Source: Candidatus Poseidoniales archaeon
GTDB taxonomy: Archaea > Thermoplasmatota > Poseidoniia > Poseidoniales > Thalassarchaeaceae
Assembly (NCBI GenBank): GCA_012960975.1
Contig: DUAE01000044.1
Span: forward strand, 4,764 to 65,583
Direction: 5' to 3'
DNA: 60,820 nt
A model generated the notes under the pieces. The model did no database searches. It saw only the letters and a list, made by a program, of their open reading frames with translations, and was not told the origin of the DNA. Each line of letters opens with the position of its first letter. The stretch's first letter is position 1. A program made the position numbers and the translations under genes. Of the stretch, positions 35,420 through 44,503 are shown piece by piece.

Positions 35420-35435
35420 GCGTTTCCGAAAACGC
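35420..35435 (+). promoter_or_regulatory. Hairpin immediately before the start of the double winged-helix gene
   Basis: GCGTTT (35420-35425), loop CCGA, AAACGC (35430-35435) form a six-base-pair stem that ends two bases before the ATG at 35438. Such a stem would sit in the ribosome-binding region; alternatively it is a DNA operator. No Shine-Dalgarno is visible. Confidence 0.35.
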
Positions 35436-35437
35436 AT

Positions 35438-36091
35438 ATGGCACTCCTCCAACAGTGGCGTAGTAAGCGTTCTTGGTTCGTCGATGGCCTGATTGTGATA
35501 GGAGGTGGAATGACTGGACTCGCAAGCCTGGTTCCAATGCTTGCTCCGCCCCTTGCAGAAGGTGCGATTTCTTCTCCTAAATTCTCTCCATTTGAACATC
35601 CGCTTCGCTCTCGAATTATTACAACCCTCGACCGCTCACCTGGAATTCACTATCGTGAATTGCAGCGTCGCCTCGACGCTGCGAATGGAACTCTACGACA
35701 TCATCTCGACGTTCTTGTCAACGAGGGCATCGTGACAATCGTTCCAGTTAATGGTAGAACTTGCTATTATGCTGGTGCGCCGGCTCAAGTTGAGATTTTG
35801 CTCGGTGTGAATGTGTCTAATGAGCGCGCAGCATCGATGATGCCGGTCGGACTTTCGGGTTTACAGCGAATAATCGTTGCACAACTCTCACATGTTGAAA
35901 CACCGGAAAGTCAAGCTCAACTCGCACGCGATTTAGGTCGCTCTCGCTCAGCGGTTCACTCCGCAATCGGAGTTCTTCGCAACCGCGGAATACTCGCTCA
36001 AGGCAGATTAGACTTAGCAGATCATCTTCAGACTATTCGATCATCAAATTTGGAATATTCTTGGCTTGATGTTCGAGCAGAATTTGCTTAA
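35438..36091 (+). CDS. Membrane-tethered double winged-helix regulator
   Basis: 217 aa. An N-terminal hydrophobic segment (GLIVIGGGMTGLASLVPMLAPPLA, residues ~17-40) suggests membrane attachment. Two winged-helix domains follow: SRIITTLDRSPGIHYRELQRRLDAANGTLRHHLDVLVNEGIV with wing GRTCYYAG (ArsR/MarR-like), and a second helix set QAQLARDLGRSRSAVHSAIGVLRNRGIL. This two-HTH, TM-anchored layout is seen in archaeal one-component regulators. Targets unknown. It follows the HxlR-type gene after 65 bases. Confidence 0.75.
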   Translation: MALLQQWRSKRSWFVDGLIVIGGGMTGLASLVPMLAPPLAEGAISSPKFSPFEHPLRSRIITTLDRSPGIHYRELQRRLDAANGTLRHHLDVLVNEGIVTIVPVNGRTCYYAGAPAQVEILLGVNVSNERAASMMPVGLSGLQRIIVAQLSHVETPESQAQLARDLGRSRSAVHSAIGVLRNRGILAQGRLDLADHLQTIRSSNLEYSWLDVRAEFA

Positions 36092-36222
36092 ATCAAATTT
36101 CAAATTCTCATTTTTCACAGAAAACTAAGATTTGGTGCCATCGTGAAACATGCGTAATCGCAACATTGAGAGTATATCGTGAGCAGAATCCTCTTACACT
36201 CTGAATTTCGCCACAAGGTTGT

Positions 36223-37302
36223 ATGTTCAGAATTCGTTTGGTCGAGCAGCCGATGCCGACCGGTAGTAAAGACACTGATGTCTTGCTCGAATGGCTAATC
36301 GATTCTCTTTCATTAGTTCGCAGAAAGGCCGAAACATGGGGGCCGAGTGATGAACCTAGTGCACTTCATCGAATGTTCCGCGAGGCATTACTGGCCGCAC
36401 CGTTACAAGGATGGAACACCAGAGAATTAGGCGATGCGTGCGGACTATCACAAACTGCAATGCACAATCAAATGGCTCGACTCCGCGAATCGGGATTAGT
36501 CGCCTCTGAATTGGATGGCAGATGGCACATCCATGTTCTTCGTGGAGGTTCGATGAGTAATGCTGTCGAATTGGTTTCAGTTCAAGCGAGAAAAATTCTT
36601 GAAATGCGATTGGCTGAATTATCCGCTCTGATAGAAGATTCGAATGAGCGGATGAAAACGCCAATCGAAGAGGAAGATCTTGCTTTGAAAATCAATATAT
36701 CCGAGCCTGGAGCAACAGCAAATAATCAGGATCGAATCGATGCACTGCTCAATGATTTAGGATTGAATGGTGAGCGTGCGAAGAAAGGTGATTATCTCGC
36801 TCGGAAAGTTTTTCTCGAGCTCGCTCAATCGCATAATGCAATCACAATGTTAGCGCTCGCTGACAGATTTGATGAAACCCGCTCACGCATTCAGCGGACG
36901 CTCGAACGGATGCGAGAAGTCGGAATTATCGAGCGAGTGGCGATGCCGGAGCGCATCGCTCAGGATGTCTTTGCAGGATTAATGAGGCAGTATGATGCAC
37001 GCGGTGAAGAGTGGCTGATGAATCGGGGAGGAGTTGGTAGATTACCAGAGAGTGTTTCAAAAAAATTAATCTCTGATGTGAAAAAGAAAAAACTCAGCAT
37101 TGAAAAAGTCGAGAACAATCTCGCTGATGTTCCTCTCGACAATCAAAAATTGTTGCTGAACACATTGGGTGGAAGAATGCCATATGGATTCAGAATCGCA
37201 GGAAAGACTGGCGCTGAAATGTCAGAAAAAATTCTCAATAGATGTGATAGAACATTGCGAAGATTGCGCACGGTTGCTAAAAGATTAGACGGATCTTTGT
37301 AG
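36223..37302 (+). CDS. HTH-domain regulator with two winged-helix-like regions
   Basis: 359 aa from ATG 36223 (ATG 36253 also possible). A first helix-turn-helix (WNTRELGDACGLSQTAMHNQMARLRESGLV, residues ~67-95) with wing GRWHIHVLR, then an amphipathic linker, and a second HTH-like part (HNAITMLALADRFDETRSRIQRTLERMREVGIIER, residues ~205-240). The C-terminal basic region (VKKKKLSIEKVE and RRLRTVAKRLD) is lysine/arginine rich. Family not named. Third HTH gene in the local run; it ends two bases before the convergent dus gene. Confidence 0.7.
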   Translation: MFRIRLVEQPMPTGSKDTDVLLEWLIDSLSLVRRKAETWGPSDEPSALHRMFREALLAAPLQGWNTRELGDACGLSQTAMHNQMARLRESGLVASELDGRWHIHVLRGGSMSNAVELVSVQARKILEMRLAELSALIEDSNERMKTPIEEEDLALKINISEPGATANNQDRIDALLNDLGLNGERAKKGDYLARKVFLELAQSHNAITMLALADRFDETRSRIQRTLERMREVGIIERVAMPERIAQDVFAGLMRQYDARGEEWLMNRGGVGRLPESVSKKLISDVKKKKLSIEKVENNLADVPLDNQKLLLNTLGGRMPYGFRIAGKTGAEMSEKILNRCDRTLRRLRTVAKRLDGSL

Positions 37303-37304
37303 GT

Positions 37305-38276
37305 TTAATCTAAGGAAGATTCGACCAAATTTTCAAGATATTCAGCAACTTGATTTCCTAATTCTTTTTGATCGCTAATACCATGCAAAGATACACGCAT
37401 TTTTGAGGCTCCGGGCAAACCTTTTGTGAATGAAACAGCATGTCGTTTGAGATTCTTACACATCTCATCTTCATACAATTCTGAACTCAATTCAAGGTAT
37501 CGGTTCCAGCACCATAAACGTGCCACTGCAGTGTTATCTTCTCCCCATGGTGGTGCTTGCTTCGTCCAGCCCAAATCGCGTTTAATCTCATAAAAAATCG
37601 TTGGTCTACCAATTGCGCCTCGTCCAATCATCAATCCACCAGCTTTCGTCGCTTGTAGGCAGGCTTCGGCCGAGGTCGCATCGGTAACATCGCCATTGGC
37701 GATTACAGGAATGTCAACAGATTCGACGATTTCTCGAATCTGAGTCCAATCAGCTTCTCCTGAGTATCGCTGTCGCAGAGTTCTGCCGTGCACACAAATC
37801 CGAGCAACACCCTCAGCCTCCAATCGTTGACAAATCTCCAATGCTGTATTCGGGCCACCACCAGTACCCAGGCGCATTTTGACCGTGATTGGAACATCAG
37901 CGGCGGCAATACATTGTCTGACAATGTCGACAACTCGGTCTGGCTCGCGTAATAGTGCAGCGCCAGCATCATTGCGACATACCTTCGGCGCTGGGCAGCC
38001 GAAATTGATGTCGATGATATCGGCGCGTTCTTGTAACATCTCTACGGTGGCGACCATCTCATCGATATTGCCACCGAAAATTTGTGGAATGAATGGCTTT
38101 TCTCTCGGATCGGACTCAACTTTCATCCATGAATGTGAAGCCAATCGAGACAGGCCAGAAGCGGCAGTGAATTCTGTGACGGTTATGTCTGCGCCACATT
38201 CCTTTGCGAGAAGGCGATAAGCGAGGTCGGTAACCCCTGCCATCGGTGCCAAAAACAACGGTACTGCCTTCACCAT
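37305..38276 (-). CDS. dus: tRNA-dihydrouridine synthase
   Basis: 323 aa TIM-barrel FMN enzyme. Signature motifs: LAPMAGVTDLAYRLL at the N-terminus, IDINFGCPAPKVCRNDAGAALL with the catalytic Cys, ITVKMRLG, ICVHGRTLRQRYSGEADW and VIANGDVTD. It reduces uridines in tRNA D-loops with NADPH via FMN. Length is normal. It lies downstream of the uS2 gene on the same strand across a 174-base gap in which I see no convincing gene. Confidence 0.95.
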   Translation of the reverse strand: MVKAVPLFLAPMAGVTDLAYRLLAKECGADITVTEFTAASGLSRLASHSWMKVESDPREKPFIPQIFGGNIDEMVATVEMLQERADIIDINFGCPAPKVCRNDAGAALLREPDRVVDIVRQCIAAADVPITVKMRLGTGGGPNTALEICQRLEAEGVARICVHGRTLRQRYSGEADWTQIREIVESVDIPVIANGDVTDATSAEACLQATKAGGLMIGRGAIGRPTIFYEIKRDLGWTKQAPPWGEDNTAVARLWCWNRYLELSSELYEDEMCKNLKRHAVSFTKGLPGASKMRVSLHGISDQKELGNQVAEYLENLVESSLD

Positions 38277-38450
38277 AATGAATCGCAGTCGCTATGTCGT
38301 TATGATTCAAACCACTATAATCTTACAATGTCGGTGAAAATCTTATGTGGAATGGCTCTCATTCTTGAAAATCTCATGGATGCGATAGTTTTCATCTCTG
38401 ATGCCCTAAAATCGGCAACACCTGACACTGACGAATGTGGAATTAAAACT

Positions 38451-39065
38451 TCAGAAAGTTGATTCCCAATCCATTACGTCTTGAGCACGTTCCCAATCAG
38501 CGTCGCTAATCAAGCCGCGAATCTTCATCATCTCACGGGACAATAGCCAGTAGACGAGAGCCAATGAGCGACGACCCTTATTGTTAGCTGGAAGAGCCAA
38601 ATCGACATTACTCAATCGATTGTTAGCATCGACGATTGCAACTACTGGTAGTCCAGTTTTTACAGCCTCAGAAAGTGCTTGTTGGTCAGCTGCTGGGTCG
38701 GTAACGACGATGACCTCTGGTTCGATGTAAGTGCGCAAACTTGGGTTGGTAAGGGTTCCTGGAATGAAACGACCAACGATTCGGAGAGCACCGATTGTCT
38801 GAGCGAACTTTCGAGCAGGGCGTTGTCCATATTGACGAGCGCTGACTACTAGAATGCGCTCTGCATCGTAGTTTGAAAGGAATTTTGCGACAGCACGAAT
38901 TCGAGCGTCAGTTTGTCTAACATCGATAATGTGAAGCCCACTATTGTCTTGACGAACGGTATCGAGGAACTGCTTCATGTCTGCTGACTTTTGGTTAGTT
39001 CCAATGTGCACTGCGTGCAAATCGTACATCTCGAGCGGTACAAGTGGGGCTAGACTTTCATCCAT
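38451..39065 (-). CDS. rps2: 30S ribosomal protein uS2 (archaeal Rps2)
   Basis: 204 aa. Archaeal uS2 features: VHIGTNQKSADMKQF, IIDVRQTDARIRAVAKFL, ERILVVSARQYGQRPARKFAQ, GRFIPGTLTNP, PEVIVVTDPAADQQALSEAVKTGLPVVAIVDANN and RRSLALVYWLLSREMMKIRG. It binds the head/platform junction of the small subunit. Length matches archaeal homologues of about 200-230 aa. In many archaea it sits with enolase and RNA polymerase genes; here those are absent and a lipoprotein gene precedes it. Confidence 0.97.
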   Translation of the reverse strand: MDESLAPLVPLEMYDLHAVHIGTNQKSADMKQFLDTVRQDNSGLHIIDVRQTDARIRAVAKFLSNYDAERILVVSARQYGQRPARKFAQTIGALRIVGRFIPGTLTNPSLRTYIEPEVIVVTDPAADQQALSEAVKTGLPVVAIVDANNRLSNVDLALPANNKGRRSLALVYWLLSREMMKIRGLISDADWERAQDVMDWESTF

Positions 39066-39138
39066 GTTGGTTCCTCAGCAGCGCGGCGACCCAACTTTGA
39101 TTCATAAGCGCTGCGCACCGGCCTGATTTGAGTTAGAC

Positions 39139-39759
39139 TCAGGATTGTAGGTCGGAGAGGTAAGTACATTCGCCAATTTCGTGGGACTCCGCGAAATAAA
39201 CACACGGTTTTGTGATAGTGGCATAGACATCGAAATGGTCGTGGAAAGAAAGTTGGTCAACGGGTGCGGTGATGCCGTATCCTCTAGCTTCTACTTCGAA
39301 AATCCAATTACCAGAAATATAGTCTGACTTAGTGAACGAATCGAATCGTTCCAAGGGTTGGTCTTGGGTAGCACGGACATGCCAGATAGGATCTCCTCCG
39401 CTTTCTCTAACTCCTGGTTGCCATAATTTGGCATCGACGTAGCGATATTCATTCGTATCGTTGCCGATAATATCCTCGATGGAACTTGAGTACGGTAATT
39501 GTGCTCGGAAATTGATAACTAATTTTGAAACGGTTTCATCGAAGACAATTGTGGTTTCGTTTTTGTAGAGCACCGAATCGATTCCGTTCGATTCGAAAGT
39601 ATAATCCCAGCCAACGGTATCTTCGATATTTCGAACAATTGGGTCTTCGCGCATATATTCCATCGTTTCGCGCTGAATTGCCAGACCAAGGCAACCGGTC
39701 AAAGTCGTGCTCATCATCAGAATTACAAGCGCAAGTCCGAGTGTACGAACAGATGCCAT
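39139..39759 (-). CDS. Hypothetical lipoprotein
   Basis: 206 aa. The N-terminus has a signal segment and lipobox (LALVILMMSTTLTGC, Cys23), suggesting lipid anchoring at the outer face of the membrane. The mature region is acidic and largely beta in character (YTFESNGIDSVLYKNETTIVFDETVSKLVINFRA), with two C-terminal cysteines. No family recognised. A 17-base dyad TTCAAGT-TCC-ACTTGAA lies 15-31 bases before the ATG. It is 265 bases downstream of FKBP and 73 bases upstream of uS2 on the same strand. Confidence 0.7.
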   Translation of the reverse strand: MASVRTLGLALVILMMSTTLTGCLGLAIQRETMEYMREDPIVRNIEDTVGWDYTFESNGIDSVLYKNETTIVFDETVSKLVINFRAQLPYSSSIEDIIGNDTNEYRYVDAKLWQPGVRESGGDPIWHVRATQDQPLERFDSFTKSDYISGNWIFEVEARGYGITAPVDQLSFHDHFDVYATITKPCVYFAESHEIGECTYLSDLQS

Positions 39760-39773
39760 CGACTCTTTCGTGA

Positions 39774-39790
39774 TTCAAGTTCCACTTGAA
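39774..39790. promoter_or_regulatory. 17-base dyad upstream of the lipoprotein gene
   Basis: TTCAAGT (39774-39780), centre TCC, ACTTGAA (39784-39790) are perfectly inverted and end 15 bases before the ATG at 39759. The position is right for an operator or a leader stem that masks the ribosome-binding site. No binding protein is identified. Confidence 0.45.
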
Positions 39791-40001
39791 ACACACGGCT
39801 TCAAGGTGCTCCTTGGTGCTCAAACTCGGCATATCCAAGAAAAATCGATTACATTATTGTCAGTGAACAGTTTGAACAACGAGGACATAGTGGAACATCT
39901 GCTCCAGTGACGACGAAAGGAGAACCGAGCTAGCGCGTTGACGTTCCCTATGAGTACCGAGGAGCACTTCATATTCGCTGAGAGAATGTAATCGATATTG
40001 A

Positions 40002-40020
40002 ATCGGTGCTCTGCACCGAT
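40002..40020 (-). terminator. Stem-loop just after the FKBP gene
   Basis: On the minus strand ATCGGTGC-AGA-GCACCGAT is an eight-base-pair stem with a three-base loop, starting six bases after the FKBP stop at 40026. No strong U-run follows, so it may be an RNA 3'-end stabiliser rather than a true intrinsic terminator. The rest of the 266-base gap (39760-40025) contains the dyad described above and no convincing gene. Confidence 0.45.
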
Positions 40021-40025
40021 AATAA

Positions 40026-40721
40026 TCACTCTTCTTCGTCAACTACACGAGGAGCGTGTACTTCACGGAAGATTACGATCTGAGCACCGAGGTTCTCACG
40101 TAGCGAACGAACGAGGCTGAACTTTGCATATGCCCAGTTCTGATCGTATGCCATCTCTTCAGGAACGGTTACTGTGAGATCATCGCCGTCGAACTCGACT
40201 TCGAAGTCATCTCGACCAGTGTTCATGTTGAGTAGAGTAGAAACACGTTCTTCACGGTCTTCGATGACCTTGGCAATGTTGTAATTGTAGCGTAGGGTTA
40301 CTCCTGCTAGTGGGTGATTGTAGTCGATTCGAGCACGGCCTGCGCTCAAAAATTGCAAAACTCCAGTACGGCCACCAATTTCTACTGGTGCGCCGATAGC
40401 GAGTGTGCTTGGGTCCTTGACAGAGCGCATCAGAACATTTTGTCCAATTGTTTCGATGTTGTTTTGGTCACGTGCACCATATGCATCTTCTGGCTCGATA
40501 TCGAATTCGTAATCCTTGCCAGCTTCTGCAGTCTCTAGATGTGCTTCAAAACCAGCGATGAGGCGACCATCGCCAATAATTGCAATCATAGGCTCGTAAG
40601 TACGGCGCTCATCGTGAACTTCGTGCTCCTTCGCGACGTCTTCTCGAGTTGTTTCGATGAGCTTTTCATTGCCTGCATCATACAGGTCATAATCGATGTG
40701 AACTATTGAACCAGTGTCCAT
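40026..40721 (-). CDS. FKBP-type peptidyl-prolyl isomerase (SlyD-like)
   Basis: 231 aa from ATG 40721, with GGAGG before it. The FKBP core starts at VHIDYDLYDAGNEKLIETTR and shows the DGRLIAGFEAHLETAEAGKDYEFDIEPEDAYGARD block of SlyD; an insert-in-flap region follows (SVKDPSTLAIGAPVEIG ... GRARIDYNHPLAGVTLRY). The C-terminal 80 residues are an acidic extension seen in archaeal long-type FKBPs. It catalyses prolyl isomerisation and chaperones folding. A longer frame to 40892 would overlap the CcmF gene and is rejected. It lies 46 bases downstream of CcmF. Confidence 0.92.
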   Translation of the reverse strand: MDTGSIVHIDYDLYDAGNEKLIETTREDVAKEHEVHDERRTYEPMIAIIGDGRLIAGFEAHLETAEAGKDYEFDIEPEDAYGARDQNNIETIGQNVLMRSVKDPSTLAIGAPVEIGGRTGVLQFLSAGRARIDYNHPLAGVTLRYNYNIAKVIEDREERVSTLLNMNTGRDDFEVEFDGDDLTVTVPEEMAYDQNWAYAKFSLVRSLRENLGAQIVIFREVHAPRVVDEEE

Positions 40722-40767
40722 ATTTTGTGCCTCCGGGCATCCCGCCGACCTATCTCCCCTTTTTGAT

Positions 40768-43197
40768 TCAAGCGGTAGGGTTGTCGTGTCTAAATGATGA
40801 TGATTCCTCTTCATCAGAATGTGAAGGTCGACTCGAAATAAATGCCAAAATGCCTCCCAGCATGATGAATCCCCATCCAGTCCAGACAGCATGAGAGCCT
40901 TGTAAATCGTGAATCGTTACGCGAACTCTATCAATTTCATCGGTCTGTTGCAGCATCACTGCATCTAGCAATTGATTCGATTGAAAAATATCCAAAATTA
41001 TGATTGTGTCACCAAATATTCCCGTGTGTCGGTCAACTTCGCTTCGCGCACTCACAGCTCCACTCGGCGAATCAAATCTCAGCATACCTGGTCGAAGGGT
41101 ATCAATCAATTCTCCATCCCTTCGCATCTCAATAATTACTCCTAGATAACCATCGCCGACTTTGAAATCGAAGCCTTCATCCTCAGCGCTAATCAATTCG
41201 ACTTCAGTGAAAACAAACTCGATGCCATTGTGCTCAATTACCTGATCACGAGTTAGCGTAACAAGATGAGAAGGATCGGAACGGTCGACGAGTGTGGTCG
41301 TGAATATATGGCCGATTAAAAGGAGCAAAATTCCGAGGTGAGAGAGGTGACTGCCGAGTAATCTTAGTCGCGCCGCGTTCGATTTGGTTTTTATGCCATT
41401 TTGCTTTAATTTTGGCACGGTCTTTTTCCAAGTTTTGTAAGCCTGTTGGATGGTTGGAGGGATTGCGAGGAACATCCAAGTGAGCATAAATAAGGCAATT
41501 GAGCCCCTACTTATTCTATCGGTCAACATAAGATGCGCATCACCTGGAATTTCAAAATGCGCCGAATAATATGCTAATACGAGAGAAGATAATGTTGCGC
41601 ATGCGATGATAATTGAACCAGTTTTGGAATCGATTTGGTTCGCCCATCCATAGAAAGTCAATCCGATGGCTAACAATGCCAAGAGCGGGGAGGCATAGAA
41701 CTCGTGAGCCTCCAAATTTGTTCCTTCAATTTCAACGGTCAACAATAACCAGGTCAGAAGAAGAAAGGCACCGGCTCCGTACCATGGAATTACTCTTGCA
41801 AATTTCGTCCGTGCCGAAGTTGAAGTGAACGGAGAAAATAATCGGTTCAAATCATCTTCATCTTCAGACATCACCCAAGTCGCAAGGAATGGAATCATTC
41901 CTGCTATTGCTTGTGGAATCTCTGCGACCCAAGTCCAGCTGGCGAATAGCATCAATAACACGCCAGCTGCCATCCAATGCAATGGTGGCTTTTTTGAATC
42001 GGCTGTAATAATTAGCAACATCAACGAGGTACCAACGGCGAAAACCGCCGACGAACCAATCCAAATTCCAACAGCAATGAAAGCAGAAAATAAGGCTAGT
42101 GAAAGCGGGCGATTCGCTTCAAAAAGCGTCACTCCGCCACCGTTTTCGACAAATCTTGTTTGTTCGCGCACGAGATAAAACACCGCAAAACCACCGAGCG
42201 CGAGCATCACAAAAAGATACGATGCGAGTTCAAAACCAATCGGACTCGCATCGACCAAATATGCAATCCTAACATATGGATCTTCAGAAGTAGTGCCCAA
42301 TCCATCGGCAACAAAAGCGTGCACTGAAGCCCAAACTCCGTTTGCCCGAGTGATTAGTGTGGCATGGATTGCAAGAGCCCCAGCGATTAGTCCGAGAGCG
42401 GGTGAAGCACGAATTGAAGCATTAGAATTAGGAGTAGATCGCGCATGAAGAATTAGTAACAAAGCGAACCAAGGGAGAATCGATCCAGTCTCAACAGGAT
42501 CCCAAGCCCAATATCCTCCCCAATCGAGAACCGTATATGCCCATAGGCCTCCCAAACCAATTCCTATAGTTCCTGTGACAAATGCTGCACGAGCCCAATG
42601 AAGTTGAGATTCGTGGGTTTCTGCAGCGGATTTGTCTTCTAAAATTCCGCCGAGTGCGGCCGCTGCTGTGGCGATACAAAATGAATAGAAAAGAAAGACG
42701 ATTGGTGGGTGGATTACCATCAAATCGGTTTGTAAAAGTGGATTCAATTCGCCCGGGAAAACTCCGGTTGAGTCGGCGAATGGATCCAAAAACCAAGAGA
42801 TTGCGAATAAACCGAGAATAAATCCGTTCATTAAACGGATTTCACAGCCAATTTTTTCCGACGGGCCAATCATCAACCAAGTTACCAGACCAGACAGACC
42901 AGCGAAAAGTAGGAGTGGGCCTGCTCGACCAGCCCAAGCAGCTGAAATTTTGTATAGGAAAGGCAATTCAGAATCGCCATAAATCGCTACCAATTTTAAC
43001 GAGGAAGCATCGATGATGAAGGCTGTAAGTAAAAGCAAAATTGGAGCGATTTGCGCTGCTAAAACCGTGTGTTTAACGATTCGAATTCCACCACGATGCG
43101 GGCGAGCAATCTGATGAGCGGAGGTTAGAATCGCGAGCACTATTAGAGCGTGCCCGAGAAATGAGAGAATCGAATCACCATCCGTAAAATTTGGCAC
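40768..43197 (-). CDS. ccmF: Cytochrome c-type biogenesis protein CcmF (heme lyase)
   Basis: About 809 aa from GTG 43197; the ATG at 43275 would overlap the geranylgeranyl reductase gene by 101 bases. Many membrane helices. The tryptophan-rich heme-handling motif WGGYWAWDPVETGSILPW, then HAFVADGLG (VHAF region), is the CcmF/CcsA-family signature, and the length plus C-terminal periplasmic domain (residues ~645-780) fits CcmF rather than CcsA. It attaches heme to apocytochrome c outside the membrane. No CcmE/CcmH or c-type cytochrome gene with a canonical CxxCH is in the window. It overlaps the upstream gene by 23 bases. Confidence 0.9.
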   Translation of the reverse strand: MPNFTDGDSILSFLGHALIVLAILTSAHQIARPHRGGIRIVKHTVLAAQIAPILLLLTAFIIDASSLKLVAIYGDSELPFLYKISAAWAGRAGPLLLFAGLSGLVTWLMIGPSEKIGCEIRLMNGFILGLFAISWFLDPFADSTGVFPGELNPLLQTDLMVIHPPIVFLFYSFCIATAAAALGGILEDKSAAETHESQLHWARAAFVTGTIGIGLGGLWAYTVLDWGGYWAWDPVETGSILPWFALLLILHARSTPNSNASIRASPALGLIAGALAIHATLITRANGVWASVHAFVADGLGTTSEDPYVRIAYLVDASPIGFELASYLFVMLALGGFAVFYLVREQTRFVENGGGVTLFEANRPLSLALFSAFIAVGIWIGSSAVFAVGTSLMLLIITADSKKPPLHWMAAGVLLMLFASWTWVAEIPQAIAGMIPFLATWVMSEDEDDLNRLFSPFTSTSARTKFARVIPWYGAGAFLLLTWLLLTVEIEGTNLEAHEFYASPLLALLAIGLTFYGWANQIDSKTGSIIIACATLSSLVLAYYSAHFEIPGDAHLMLTDRISRGSIALFMLTWMFLAIPPTIQQAYKTWKKTVPKLKQNGIKTKSNAARLRLLGSHLSHLGILLLLIGHIFTTTLVDRSDPSHLVTLTRDQVIEHNGIEFVFTEVELISAEDEGFDFKVGDGYLGVIIEMRRDGELIDTLRPGMLRFDSPSGAVSARSEVDRHTGIFGDTIIILDIFQSNQLLDAVMLQQTDEIDRVRVTIHDLQGSHAVWTGWGFIMLGGILAFISSRPSHSDEEESSSFRHDNPTA

Positions 43198-44395
43198 GCG
43201 AATATCCAAATGAAAGCATAGCAGGAATAATTCCGCGTAGATAGAGTCCAGGACGGCGAATAAAAATTCGACCACAAACAGCCAACTTAGTCAGTGGGCT
43301 CATATTTGCCATCTCATCTGGAAAAGACCGTGCCATCAATGACATTTCGTCATCAGATAAATCAAAAAGAGCCGATTTTCCTTTCAAAATCTTCGAGTAA
43401 GGCGGAAATTCTTCACTCCAAAGTTTCTGATATTCTGACATTTTTGAATTGCTGAGGTCATCATCGGAAATTGCACTCAATGCAACCTGTACAGCGAAGG
43501 CGGCGGATTTCAAAGCAAGATGCGAGCCACCTTCGAAAAGCGGCGAGGTAAAACCGGCTGCATCGCCGATCATCATCAATCCGTCATCAAAGGTAATCGG
43601 GTGTGGTCCAGAGATAGGAATCGTACCACCAAAAGCTGGATTACCCTTTTCTTTCCACTGTGGTTGAACCAATTCAAGCTCTTTGAAATGAGTTTCTTGA
43701 ATGAATTCATCTAGCGCTTTTTTGGTACGAGGTTTATCTTCGGAAACCAGGCCAACATTAGCGCGACCCCCCGATTTTGGAATCATCCAAAGATAGCCTT
43801 TTTCAGCATATTTTGGCCAAATATAGAAATCGAGATAATCATCTGTTGGAACTTCTAACATCTCGTATTGCATTCCAGCAATAACTTGAGGACGTGGATT
43901 CAATTCTAGCAATTTATTGCTGACTCCACCGACTCCTGATGCATCGATAATAACTTTTGCTTGAATCGGGAAATGCTCGCCTTTACCTTGGCAAAGCCAG
44001 CCAGTAAATTTACCGTTTTCATGAATTTTTTCCATGCTACTGAGTTTATGTGAAAGGTAGAGAGAAGCGCCCTCAGCGACTGCTTCATCAGCAATCCAGC
44101 GCTCAAACAAGTGCTTCTCTAGAACGTATCCACTCTCTGACAACTTCTTGTCGGTGCCATCTGGGAAAATTACACGAATGCCGTGAACACGCTTGCTAAC
44201 AACATGCTCGGGAAGTGTGAGATTAAGGTTCTCACAGGCGATATCAGAGATACATTCACCGCAGTGAACCGGTGTACCGATAGCGGGGTGATCTTCGATT
44301 AGAATCGTCGAAAGACCAGCACGTGCAGAGTGCAATGCAGCGTTCCCACCACCGGGACCGGCTCCGATAACCAAAACATCGCAGACATTGACCAT
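43175..44395 (-). CDS. Geranylgeranyl reductase family flavoprotein
   Basis: 406 aa from ATG 44395, giving a dinucleotide-binding start (CDVLVIGAGPGGGNAALHSARAGL; the start at 44452 is less likely). The family signature PVHCGECIS (substrate-site CxxC) and GDAAGFTSPLFEGGSHLALKSAAFA (FAD-binding, YxWxFPKxxxxxxG region as GYLWMIPKSGGRANVGL) are present. It saturates isoprenoid chains of archaeal ether lipids or of respiratory quinones. Because it is next to ccmF and faces ubiD/ubiA, a quinone-side-chain role is equally likely. It starts about 109 bases from the divergent ubiD start. Confidence 0.9.
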   Translation of the reverse strand: MVNVCDVLVIGAGPGGGNAALHSARAGLSTILIEDHPAIGTPVHCGECISDIACENLNLTLPEHVVSKRVHGIRVIFPDGTDKKLSESGYVLEKHLFERWIADEAVAEGASLYLSHKLSSMEKIHENGKFTGWLCQGKGEHFPIQAKVIIDASGVGGVSNKLLELNPRPQVIAGMQYEMLEVPTDDYLDFYIWPKYAEKGYLWMIPKSGGRANVGLVSEDKPRTKKALDEFIQETHFKELELVQPQWKEKGNPAFGGTIPISGPHPITFDDGLMMIGDAAGFTSPLFEGGSHLALKSAAFAVQVALSAISDDDLSNSKMSEYQKLWSEEFPPYSKILKGKSALFDLSDDEMSLMARSFPDEMANMSPLTKLAVCGRIFIRRPGLYLRGIIPAMLSFGYSRAKFYGW

Positions 44396-44503
44396 GTCGC
44401 CCATATTGTTTCGGGAGCAAGTCAAGTCAAAGAATCCGTCGGTCGATGACATCTATGATATCAGGGCGAAGATATTGAACGAGGGGTCGCTTCCCACCAA
44501 CAG

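Noticed and set aside
38328-38462. A 44-codon plus-strand ORF in the gap between dus and uS2
   Set aside because: No ribosome-binding site, TATA-like bases too close to the ATG, and its end overlaps the uS2 3' end antisense; coding cannot be supported.
39820-40042. Minus-strand ORFs of 60-69 aa downstream of FKBP
   Set aside because: They overlap the FKBP end and each other in different frames, with no ribosome-binding site and no recognisable sequence pattern.
42491-42796. Arg-rich 101-aa minus-strand ORF
   Set aside because: It is an off-frame shadow inside ccmF.
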